Positions 11,797-21,660 of a DNA stretch of 64,000 nucleotides are shown in pieces (position 1 is the stretch's first letter; every line of letters begins with the position of its first letter). The position numbers and the translations under genes are program-made. Source of the DNA: Apoderus coryli (Eukaryota; Arthropoda; Insecta; Coleoptera; Attelabidae); contig OU452209.1 in NCBI GenBank assembly GCA_911728435.2, positions 13,932,869 through 13,996,868 on the forward strand. The letters are read 5' to 3'. The notes beneath the pieces were generated by a model. The model saw only the letters and a list, made by a program, of their open reading frames with translations. It was not told the origin of the DNA and ran no database searches.

Positions 11797-12830
11797 GGTA
11801 TTTCCCTCTTTTTTTATTCGTGTAATAATAGTAAAACATTGTTTATTTCGGTCTCTCTCTTCTCTGTATGCGACAGTTGACACCCTTGCCAGTGCTTGTG
11901 TCCTATGACAATAGCCTATTTATTTATCATACACGTTCTTATGCAGATGAAGCGTGCCTTAAAGCATTTTCATCTATAATTCAGCAACAATAGGCAACAC
12001 TGCCATCTGGCATATACCCACTATACAACCACCTATCGCTCTTCGTCTAAACATAGTCGCCAGCGTTTAATTGTACTAAACATAGCATACGAATCTTGCC
12101 ATTAAAAAAACACTATAATAAGCACGCTTCATATAGATGCAGCAGATATTTAATGTAAAATAAGGTTATATGACAACGCTTGGCGAGTGTTTTGTACCTA
12201 TTATGTCAATTATTATTTTGATTATATCTATTTCTATCACACAGTCGCAAATTTCTAGTGCTGTCACAGTTGTGCTCTGTGCTATACCTGTGCTAATATT
12301 GTTTTTATTTACTTTTCGGGAAGCTTAAAGTTTTTATTTTTGATATTTTGAATACAAATTACTCTTTCTATTTAGTTACCTACATATTTAATTTAAGTTT
12401 TAAAATCAAAAAAAGTTTTGAACAAATTAAAAAATATATTTTGATAAATATAAATAAAGACAAATGCATAAAAGCAGAGCTTTCAATAATATCTGGTATG
12501 ATACGTATTATGATGATGATTGAGGTAGCATAAAAGTAATTTGATTGACAGTTTCATAAAATGTATATGACTTTATTTTATGTTATGCTTCACCACATTA
12601 AACTGCCACAAGCCGCCACTGATTACGGTATACACAGTTAGAGCTGTGTCATTGTGTCTTCTAGTTTATAACAAACTTTGGCTTCCATGGACAAATGCTT
12701 TTAATCATAAATCCAAAATTGGTATTTCAAAGAAAAAATATTTTTCATTAGATACCAAGGAGATTTGGAGATTGTTAATAGAAAAATATAATATAATGGT
12801 CAATATTTTACACCAAACCTACATGGTCGT
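11797..12830. other. No gene recognised
   Basis: AT-rich sequence with short open frames only. Nothing in it matches a known domain or RNA gene by eye. Confidence 0.45.
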
Positions 12831-12832
12831 CT

Positions 12833-13275
12833 AGGTATTTAAATTTTAAATCAAACCATACATCAGCACAGAAGAGATCAGTCATCATAGGATTAGGAGA
12901 TAGAGCTACCTATTCAATTATCGGATGCAGAATTCAGACCAAAAGCTATTGAAATTGCGAAAAACGCACTAATTAAAAACAACTACCCAATTGGCTTAAT
13001 AAATAAAATTTGTAATAAAAGAATATACAAAACATATAACAACATAACAAATAACCAAAAGCAAAATAATAACTTAAATCGCTATCTCGCCTTGCCATAT
13101 ATAGAGGGATTGTCGCATCAGCTTTCAAAATATTTTAAAATGTATAATATTGTTGTTTGTCATAAAGCTCGTAACCTATTCTCAAGGTTTTTTAGCAGTT
13201 TAAAATCAAAAACTCCTAAAAACAATAAAAGTTTTAGATATTTGATAAAGATCAAAAAAATGATCGAAACGTCAT
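12833..13275 (+). pseudogene. Penelope-like element fragment (end of reverse transcriptase and linker)
   Basis: The frame reads FKSNHTSAQKRSVIIGLGDRA, matching the SNH-x-x-x-x-KR-x-V-x-x-L-x-DRA motif near the end of Penelope-like reverse transcriptases. It shifts frame to IQLSDAEFRPKAIEIAKNAL and NNYPIGLINKI. At 13092-13277 it reads ALPYIEGLSHQLSKYF, NIVVCHKARNLFSRFFSSLK and SKTPKNNKS, the linker that precedes the GIY-YIG endonuclease in this class. The endonuclease domain itself is missing. At least one frameshift is present. The motif order makes the class assignment fairly strong. The clade is not determined. Confidence 0.7.
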
Positions 13276-13302
13276 AATAACGGTGTTAAAATATTATCTG
13301 GT

Positions 13303-13990
13303 AGTTCTTCTTCAGGTGCCGTGTGCTATGCCGCACGTCGGCGATCATTTGTCCATTTTATGTTCACACAATAGCTAGGGTGCCCTCCTCAGCCTGTCTA
13401 AAAATGGTTGCGGCATCCAGTATACCACACCAGTTTCTTATATTGCGGAGCCAAGAGTGTTGTTTTCGACCCGGCCCCCTTCTACCTTCGATCTTTCCTT
13501 GCAGTATTAGCCTTGGTATGGAGTAGCGAGGTCCTCTCAATATATGCCCCATATAAGACACTTTACGTTTTTTCACCGTGTTCAACAAATGTCTTTCTAT
13601 GCCAGCTCTTCGGAGAACTTCATCATTAGTTGTGTAAGCTGTCCAGGGAATAGGCAGCAATCGGCGGAGTGTCCACATCTCAAAAGCCTCGATCCGATTT
13701 AGCGTTCTGGCTTTAAGCGACCAAGTTTCAACACCGTACAATAGAATAGGCCATACATAACACTGTCCTACACGTATTCGAGTGTGTAGTGGCATATTTC
13801 TGTGAAGAAGTATATTCTTCAGTTTAAAGAAGGTTGTCTTCGCGCGTCCAATTCTTCCCTTCACCTCTTCATCACATTCCCACTTTTCATTTAGAGAAGC
13901 GCCAAGATAGGTAAATTTGGCGACACGCTCAATATTTTCTCCGTTGATGTTGATAGGAGTAATATGCTGATTTCTGCTAATCACCATCAT
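13303..13990 (-). pseudogene. LINE reverse-transcriptase C-terminal region, 5'-truncated
   Basis: An uninterrupted minus-strand frame of 208 codons matches the region after the palm of a LINE class common in arthropods. It reads INGENIERVAKFTYLGASL, KTTFFKLKNILLHRNMPLHT, CYVWPILLYGVETWSLKART, RIEAFEMWTLRRLLPI and VSYMGHILRGPRYSIPRLIL, with GKIEGRRGPGRKQHSWLRNI close to the end. The terminus falls near 13303 in a GAA-type tail, as in the copy at 20.4-21.7 kb. On the 5' side the reading frame meets a run of 18 T (A on the coding strand) at 13988-14005, which marks the truncation point. The domain fragment has no stop, so it is relatively young, but no catalytic palm is left. Confidence 0.8.
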
Positions 13991-14005
13991 TTTTTTTTTT
14001 TTTTT

Positions 14006-14826
14006 TGGTAGTTAAATTTTATAAAATCCTGATCTAAAATCAAGAAAACAAAAAGCAAACTAAATATAATAAAGAAAAGGTCAAAGAAAAATAGAAACAA
14101 ATTTATATTTTAAAAACTATACAGTTTTGGAATAGATATCCTTTCATAAACTTGTCCTTATTTTTGATGCAAAAAAAATTAAATATATAAAAGTTGGGGG
14201 TTGCCATTTAAATATTTTGTATTTTGACAATTTTTTCAGTTGAATTTATAACGTTTTTAAAAATACCCCTGTATGAATATTTAAAAAAAAAATAAACCTT
14301 GGCGTCTAAAGTAGGTCTATTGCTACTAGGATAGGCCAACAAAATAAATTATTACAGCTTTTATATAATAAAAAATTGTAGTTACTCTTTATTCTGAAAA
14401 CGTCATTTTTATCATAAAATTTCAAATATTTCGAAAATGGCTGGACATAGGTAGAACATACCTACATGAACTAAAAATTGAAAAAAATATTATTGATATA
14501 TTAAAATATGGAAGTTGACATTCACTTTCAGTATAACTGGAAGTACTAAATTCTTGAAAACAGTTTAGCCGCATTGGCCTCAGGATATAGATTCGTCATA
14601 ATCGCTCGAAACCTTTCACGATGTGACACCCGGTATAGAGTACGTTAGGTTCAATACTGTACCTTTTGAAAAATCTACATCCTATACAATAAAGGAGTAT
14701 CAGTTTCGCGTGAGTATACACAGTGGTCTTTCGAGCCGCGATAATATTGGAACATGTATGCATATGAAAATTTGAGAGTGTACCAATGCCATATCGAAAG
14801 TAGGTGTTAACTTGCTTATTTTAATA
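14006..14826. other. No gene recognised
   Basis: AT-rich, low-complexity sequence with no recognisable coding or structural feature. Confidence 0.45.
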
Positions 14827-14828
14827 TA

Positions 14829-15054
14829 CAGGGTGTCCCTAATTAACGAAACGGCGATTATTTTCAAAATGGTACGAGACACATTAGTTTTGATTTAGTT
14901 TTATCAATTTTGTAGCTTACGTATTTGATTCGAAATCTACCACGATCTAAGTTATGTTTGGTTCAAATTGTAACTCCTATTTTTTTGGGCACTTTTAAGT
15001 TGCTGCTCTCGTCCTGAGTACAATGATGTGCCATATGTGGGAGGTAGCACCCTG
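14829..15054. mobile_element. TA-flanked short non-autonomous element, CAGGGTG ends
   Basis: It starts TA|CAGGGTGTCCCTAATTAACG and ends GCACCCTG|TA, 226 bp apart, with no coding potential. A related copy begins at 16395, sharing the start and the internal words AACTCCTATTTTT / AACCCCTATTTTT and GTTGCT. The ends resemble those of the DD41D-type composite at 9316, so that transposase family may mobilise it. That is inference. Confidence 0.55.
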
Positions 15055-15229
15055 TATATTTTTACATTTACTACAGGAACACCGTTTTTTAACATATTTC
15101 AAGATGTCTGTCAAAATTGACGTTTTCCAGTGCAAGAGTGACTCTAGTTTTTTTCAGTAACAACGCATTTATTAATGCATGTATGTCCCCAAATCATATA
15201 TATACAGTGTGTGTCCATTGGGCGTAGGA

Positions 15230-15625
15230 AAGACGTTTAAAAAAGGATCCAAAAATTTAAAAAATTTCATCATGGGTTTGATAGAGTATGACATTAACTA
15301 AAAAAAATTAGATCACATTGGCGTTCGAAAAGAGTGTAAAAAGGGTTACAAACTTAAAAAAAAAAACATATTTCTTAAACATAGCAGAAATATTGACTAG
15401 TAATTTATAGCTTTGATAGAATATAACCTATGAAATGTATCATAAAAAACTTGCTTACATAGGCGTTCTTAAATAGTGAAAAAGGGGTCAAAATTTACAA
15501 AATATTTCCTATCTAAATTTATTGGAAATCTGGAATAATTTTTCATAGTTACATAGGAGAATGGTTCACACTGGTGTTCACAAATAGTGTAAAAAGGGGT
15601 CAAAAATTAAAAAAAAATATATTGG
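15230..15625. repeat. Three diverged tandem repeat units
   Basis: Segments starting near 15321, 15462 and 15574 share GGCGTTC or GGTGTTC, then an AGTG(T)AAAAAGGGGT word, then an A-rich stretch ending in ATATT/ATTTC. Spacing is about 141 and 112 bp. No coding potential. Confidence 0.5.
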
Positions 15626-15639
15626 TCAAACAACCAGGA

Positions 15640-16085
15640 GGACGTTTATTGACATGAAAAACTTCTTTGTTAGTGGTGACCTAGATTTGGGTCTTAGAAT
15701 CCGAATGCTGTGCTGCTACGTGTTCTCCATCCTCCTGTACGGCTAGAGCTGGACCCTCAACCCCTCGCGACATGTATTTTAATAGGAGACTATTACGCAT
15801 GGTCTGGATCGAAAGAGTTAGAAACACCGAAGTTCTCAATAGAATGCAGAAAAACAAGGAGTTGATGCTAATAATCAAAGAGCGCAAACTAAGATATATT
15901 GAGGAGATCAGTTGATCATCGAGGGAAAGATTCAGGTAAAAAGGTCACTAGGGAGAAGGCAGAATTTTTGACTCAAGGACCTACGCCGATGGCACAGTGA
16001 AACATCATCCGAAATCTTCAGAAAAGCTGTGTTTCGAGAAATTATTGCCAGTTGGATCGCCAACCTTCGAAGTAAAGTATGAACG
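15640..16085 (+). pseudogene. LINE reverse-transcriptase C-terminal fragment
   Basis: The frame reads DLDLGLRIRMLCCYVFSILL, then G*SWTLNPS where relatives have GCESWT. After several frameshifts it reads IIEGKIQVKRSLGRRQNF, LKDLRRWHSETSSEIFRKAV and IIASWIANLRSKV. It aligns by eye with the last third of the 20.4-21.7 kb LINE (CYIFPVLLYGCESWT, KGKIEGKRSVGRRQNSWLRD and IAIWIANIRR). It is a more decayed member of the same family, with stops in every frame. Confidence 0.75.
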
Positions 16086-16394
16086 CACAATTTCAGTTGA
16101 CAGGATCATCACCAAAAAGTTAGCTAGTGTAAATTTGACGCAGGTTTGATCCAGAAGTTGTCTGTCTAACAATTTAAATTAGTTTTTGCCTCATCATTAC
16201 AGGAAAACATACAATAGATCGTGCTCATTGTTAGAGCTAAACATTAACACAACAACGAGTTTTCAATCTAAAATTGAATTTCGTGTAATATACCATGTCG
16301 ACGATAATTAAAATTGTGAATTTTATACCGCAACGCCATGGTAATTAAACATGAGTTTATGCATTTATAAAATATTCTATATACTCAGTATATA

Positions 16395-16595
16395 CAGGGT
16401 GTCCGTAATGTAACGCATCGGGCGATTATTGTCAAAATAATGGTACATTTTTAAAAGATACGCCGAGACATGTCAGTTTTGATTCATGTTTAGTCACCAT
16501 CTCATGTCATGTTAGTTTCAAATTGCAACCCCTATTTTTGAGTTGCTACTGTCGTCTGGATTACAATTATGTGTCACATGTGGGGGGGGAGTAAC
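16395..16595. mobile_element. TA-flanked short element, 3'-truncated relative of 14829-15054
   Basis: It starts TA|CAGGGTGTCCGTAATGTAAC and parallels the 14829 element for about 200 bp, to ATGTGTCACATGTGGG. The right end is missing. Confidence 0.45.
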
Positions 16596-17059
16596 GATTG
16601 ATATCTAAACTTTAGATGAACAAAACATAATCGACAAAATGGCAAACTTACGGCGCTGAAATGTAAACAACGAGAACATCTCTGGGCGTGCGCTGTGCAA
16701 CATTCGTAGTGTGTCAATTGCAGGCCAGTACTCGCAAACAAATTTGCGTTACGTACGCTGTTATGTCACTGACACCTATATTAACGGGTAATTTACGAAA
16801 AATGTTAAAAGGTAAAGGCATTGAACGGTAGTCGCAAAAAGAGTGCTACTCAACATTAACCTTAATTACTAATACTCATCAGTAACCAATATTAGGTAAA
16901 TAGATACAATAAAACGGAAATATAATGGTTAACAAAAAGTAAACACCATTTGCCTATGAATTTCTTACAGAGAGACAGAAAAAGAGAAAGAATTTCTAAT
17001 TAAATATACTAAAGTATTAACATAAATTCATCTATGATTAAACGGACAGATGCGGATGA

Positions 17060-17465
17060 AACTAATTGAGTGTGTTTAGCAAAAGATTACGAACAACTTT
17101 ACGAAAGACCGCCACAGAAGCACCCCAAAAACTTTCATGAAATGCATTAAAATATTTGACTACATTGTAAGAAAAACAGCGAGTAAAGAGCATAATCCTT
17201 TGCTGTAGCATTGTCAGAAAGTTGAATCTAATATGTATTTGATGGATTTGATTACGAAATAATAACTTGTTTCTTAAATATCTAGGCACGTTCATAGGTA
17301 AAAACAAGTAGAAGGTAAATAAATATGTTAAGTTAAGCCAATTCAATAGGTCTATCTTGCAGGAAACAGAGTCAAACTTTCTCAAACCAAATAGAAAACG
17401 GCAACAATTATTCTGAATTTTCTGCAAATGATATACATCATCTCTAGTCAATGCCGGAAAAAATA
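17060..17465 (-). pseudogene. Jockey-type LINE reverse-transcriptase C-terminus
   Basis: A 129-codon minus-strand frame reads RDDVYHLQKIQNNCCRFLFG, LRKFDSVSCKIDLLNWLNLT, NVPRYLRNKLLFRNQIHQIH, then CFSYNVVKYFNAFHE and VFRKVVRNLLL. This follows the pattern of Jockey-clade C-termini: a Q-K-x-Q-N segment, FGLR, a W-L segment, then a run with a Y-x-x-x-x-x-x-N motif and a final basic F-(K/R)-x-x-(L/V)-(K/R). Only the 3' end survives. No catalytic residues are included. Confidence 0.65.
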
Positions 17466-17569
17466 CTATTAGATGATAACAATAGTAGACATTACGTAAG
17501 ATTCACACAATTTGTTTCTGACTTTGAACCCAAACATAATATTTAAAACAAAAAGCTCCAAATTAAATA

Positions 17570-18330
17570 TTGCGTCCGTGCGAATCAGCCCTGCTCTGTA
17601 CGTGTAACAATCGTTTAACCTTCATCTCACACACCTGCTTATCAGCTGGGAAGCGGTGGTTGTGCGCAAACGCAGAGATGTTCTTTTAAGAGAAATCTGG
17701 CCGTATACTCATGTGTGGAAAATCACTTTTTCGCCCATGATTTGCCACTTTTAGTGTAATAACGCACGAGACGTGAACCGCGGCGGATGGCGGTAAGGCG
17801 GTGCCGCGTAGAGGCGCGGATTGCTCTTGCGGAGGCCGCCGTTGATGTTTGCGCGTACTACTACAAATATGGAAGTGTCCGCGGTAGGAGATGTAGCCAT
17901 TTGGTACAAATTTATTATTTCAAAAGAAGGTAGGTAGGTTCTACTTTTCGGTATCAAAATCCATTTGTTTTATAATTCTCGCACACCACGACGTCAAAAA
18001 TAATAATAAAATACTCTAGAAAACAATATTATTCTAGATCACTAATAAAACCACGCGAATTTGCGTTGTGTCGTGCGTAGTTTCTCATATAAGTTTGAAC
18101 ATGTCGACAACCGCGAGTCTGTACGGTTTTCGCGTTAGCCGCGTCCGATGCTGGAGTCCGCTTAACGCGCAGGTACGCGGTTACCAGTGTGGTGCCTACC
18201 ATTATTTACAATAGAAATTAGCACCCACGTGTCCGCCTTCCGCCGCGGTTCGTGCGTTTTCTCCTTAACATAAGCAGCGCATTCACATTGCGGGTCCAAA
18301 TTAGAGGTCAATTTTTGAGAAAAGGCAAGA
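17570..18330. other. CpG-rich segment without a recognised gene
   Basis: I count 19 CpG dinucleotides between 17763 and 17883, in sharp contrast to the surrounding AT-rich DNA. CpG-rich sequence resumes at about 18095-18290. A minus-strand frame from an ATG at about 17900 (MATSPTADTSIFVVVRANIN, ending near 17751) is open for about 49 codons and matches nothing I know. It could be a promoter or untranslated first exon of a host gene, or part of an unrecognised element. Confidence 0.4.
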
Positions 18331-18641
18331 TTTCCTAACGACTAAACGTTTGTATTTTGAGCTGCGATAACTGCTGTTATTGTAATAAACAGACGCGAGT
18401 TACGAGCCAATAAAGTACTTAGTATTTAAGAATTATTGTCATCTTTAATATTATATTTCGCTTATGTTTGTATTTTACTTCATATAAAACTGTTTTGCTA
18501 ATTAAATATAAATTATTCTCTAACTAATAGCTGTAAAGTAAAGATTTGAAGTTTTTACTGTTAATAAAGATTTTATAATTTTTAAAAATCGTTTGGAAGT
18601 TAATATATCCAAAATTCGCGAGCTTTTCTTTTCAAAATATA

Positions 18642-19223
18642 CAATGTGTCCATGGATAGAGCTTAGAAGAGGAAAAACTTTTTCTTCTAAATCTACAAAT
18701 AAAAAAGTTTTTGCTCTTCCAAACTCTATCTGTGGACACATTGGATAGAGTTTGGAAGAAGAAAAACTTTTTTATTTGTAGATTTAGAAGAAAAAGCCAT
18801 TCTTTATAAAAGCGTCTGCTTGTGGCAAAACTACAAATTCAAATACCAAGTTTACGATTACTATACAGGGTATATCAAAAATAATATTTTTAATGATTTT
18901 GATTTTCTTGTTTTTTTCATTTTATTATTTTCATAGTAGCTATGAAATTAAGCACTTTGAGAAAAAAGTTTATTAGTGTTTTTTGCACAATTGGTGTAAT
19001 AAATCACGGTTTTGAAAATATTTTCATACAATTAAAAAAAAAACAAAAAAATCAAAATCATTAAAAATGTTATTTTTGATATACCCTGTATAGTAATCGT
19101 AAATATGGTATCTGAAATTGTAGTTTCGACACCAGCAGACGGTTTTATAAAGAATGACATTTTCTTCTAAATCGACAAATAAAAAAGTTTTTCCTCTTCC
19201 AAACTCTATCCGTGGACACATTG
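18642..19223. mobile_element. Fold-back element pair: 102-bp mini copy joined to a 480-bp copy
   Basis: CAATGTGTCC at 18642 and GGACACATTG ending at 18743 bound a 102-bp palindromic mini-element. A longer copy runs on without a gap from GATAGAGTTTGG (18744) to GGACACATTG (19223), with TA next to the outer ends. Within the longer copy, arms 18744-18863 and 19091-19223 are inverted. At their centre lies a second TA-flanked element, 18866-19088, with ends CAGGGTATATC and GATATACCCTG. The 13 bases on each side of the inner element (TTTACGATTACTA and its inverse) are perfectly symmetrical. The same arrangement occurs at 46090-46728. No transposase is encoded, so it is non-autonomous. Confidence 0.8.
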
Positions 19224-20395
19224 TAGGTACCATTTTGAAAAAAATTGCCCGGTTCCGTTACTTTACGGACACGCTGTATATACTAGGCATGTATTTATGT
19301 ATATCTATAGAGAGACGGGCTTATAATAGAGCCGTCGTTCAAAATTGAATCGGGGTCCAGATCCAAAACCCATAATATTATACATACCACACTCATATAG
19401 AGTACGTGCATATAATAATGGACAAGCTGATAAATTTATAGTATATATTAGAATATACATAATCTGGAACATGTTTATGAAATGTGTCCCGAAGTTAGAA
19501 CAACGCCGATTTCAGGAATATTGAATTTTCGACAAATAATTCATCAGCTATAAAGCGTATAGAACTTGTCATATTATTTCAATGGTTTCACAAATTAAAG
19601 TGTTTTTTGAAGCAAATATAATGTGTTTTCAACATAAAATCACTGAATTTTTTATCTCCCAACGAGGAAATTGTTGGTTTCCAAATCCAATGAAAAAACA
19701 CACACCGTCTCCACCAATTTATATAAAAAAATGTTTCGCAGTTTCACCTCTATCATCGGCCTAAAAGGCAACAATATAAAATCAGTACCAACAACAATAA
19801 GAATGGCGTTGTAGTTGCAAAACTTATCAAAAATAGCAGATTGTTGTAAAGGCACACTGATAAAACTGTTTTAAAAATGCTCAAAAATTTAATTTCTTTT
19901 TGTTTGGGTTAAATAAAAATTACTTATTTCGAATAAATTTTGTTTCTGTAGAATATGTTCACTTGTTTGAATACCGGCTGTAATTTGTTTGATCAATATT
20001 TATTTGAAATAAATAATATCTGTTTAACACAAAGAAGAGAATTCACAATTAATACGAATTTTATATCTGAATAAAAGAGATTAAAAATAAGTAATCATTT
20101 GTTTGAATTAAACAAATATTTGTTTGTTTTAAGTGGTAAGAAGGAACGGACACGGGGTTTCCCTTTTTGGCGTGGCAAATACAAGAATAGTCTTCTCTTA
20201 GCATAGCGCAGTGAAATAGTGAAGCAGCAGTATTATAGTGATCAGCTTCCAGTCTAGTTTTCTAAATTAAGTTATAATATCTATAGGTATTATAAATATA
20301 GTTATTCTTATATTAAAAGTAAATAGGTACCTGTTATTAATCAGGATAAAAATATGAGTGAGATTACAGCTAAGGAAACTTGCGCATCTATGGCC
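19224..20395. other. No gene recognised; small terminal remnant near 19250-19285
   Basis: CCGTTACTTTACGGACACGC at about 19256 followed by TGTATA looks like the right end of another CAGGGTGTCC-type element. The rest is AT-rich. The part at 19890-20130 is repetitive in TTTGTTTGAAT/AAATAAT words. Confidence 0.4.
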
Positions 20396-20399
20396 ATTT

Positions 20400-21660
20400 T
20401 TGAAGGTTAGTATAATAGATCTCATAACCGCATTTACAAAAGTGTGAGTCCGTAATTGATCGCTCGCAATTTGGCTTTAGGAATGGAACGGGTACCCGAG
20501 AGGCTCTTTTCTCTTTGAATGTGCTAACTCAGAGATGTAGGGACATGAACGTTGATGTATTCGCGTGCTTTATTGATTATAAAAAAGCTTTTGATTGTGT
20601 GTCACATCAAAAAATGATCAACATCCTAAAATCAACCGGGATCGATGCTCAAGATCTAAAGATCATTACTGAACTTTATTGGCACCAAACAGCAACAGTC
20701 AAAATCGAAGGGTCCACATCAGAAGAAATAGCAATAAGAAGGGGCGTGCGACAAGGTTGTGTACTATCCCCACTACTGTTTAATCTCTACTCTGAGGCAA
20801 AATTCATCGAAGCTCTCGAAAATTCAACTGCAGGCATAAAAATCAATGAAATCAATATAAGTAACCTTCGATACGCAGATGATACCGTCGTAATAGCCAG
20901 CAGTATAACAGAACTTCAATCCCTTATGAACCTTATTGTGGAGTATAGTGAGAACTTTGAGCTTTATATGAATACATCCAAGACCAAACTGATGGTATTC
21001 TCAAAATCACCAAGACCCGTTACTCTAATGATCAACGGAGAGCACATTACACAAGTGTCATCTATAAAATACTTGGGGGTACTCGTCAGCCAGCAATGCG
21101 ACTCAAAGACCGAAATTAGATCAAGAATTGCGCAAGCACGGAAAATTCTGAATAACATGAGGACACTTCTGGCAAACCGAGACCTCAGCCTGGACCTCCG
21201 GATTAGATTACTTCGCTGCTACATCTTCCCTGTCCTTCTATACGGATGTGAGAGCTGGACCATTGATGCAACCACAGAAAAGAGAATCGATGCGTTCGAA
21301 ATGTACGCCTACAGACGAATGCTGCGAGTTTCTTGAACGGCACATAAGACAAACATAGAGGTTATGCAGCAAATGGGTAAACACAAAGAACTCCTCACGA
21401 CAATCAAGGAGAGAAAGCTGCAGTACCTAGGACATATCATGAGAGGCGAACGATATGAGATTCTCCGCCTGATAATAAAAGGAAAGATCGAAGGAAAACG
21501 GTCAGTCGGCCGTAGACAAAATTCATGGCTGAGGGACTTACGTAGATGGTTCGGACAGACGTCCATAGAAATTTTCAGAGCTGCGGTTTCCCGCACAACA
21601 ATAGCCATTTGGATCGCCAACATTCGTAGGGAGACGGCGTCCTAAGAAGAAGATAATAGA
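20400..21660 (+). pseudogene. LINE reverse transcriptase, 5'-truncated, single nonsense codon
   Basis: Recognition starts near 20420 (HNRIYK, one frameshift, then CESVIDRSQFGF). From 20515 the frame reads NVLTQRCRDMNVDVFACFID, YKKAFDCVSH, RRGVRQGCVLSPLLFNLYSE, LRYADDTVVIASS, LYMNTSKTKLMVF, YLGVLVSQQCDSKTEIRSRI and CYIFPVLLYGCESWTID. It stops at a TGA (21334-21336) where relatives have Trp (V-S-W-T). The same frame resumes as TAHKTNIEVMQQMGKHKELL and runs to the natural end at IANIRRETAS* (21645). The 3' end is AAGAAGAAGATAATAG, the same tail type as at 13303. All palm residues, including YADD, are intact, so this is a comparatively recent insertion. The N-terminal half including the endonuclease is missing. 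Confidence 0.85.
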
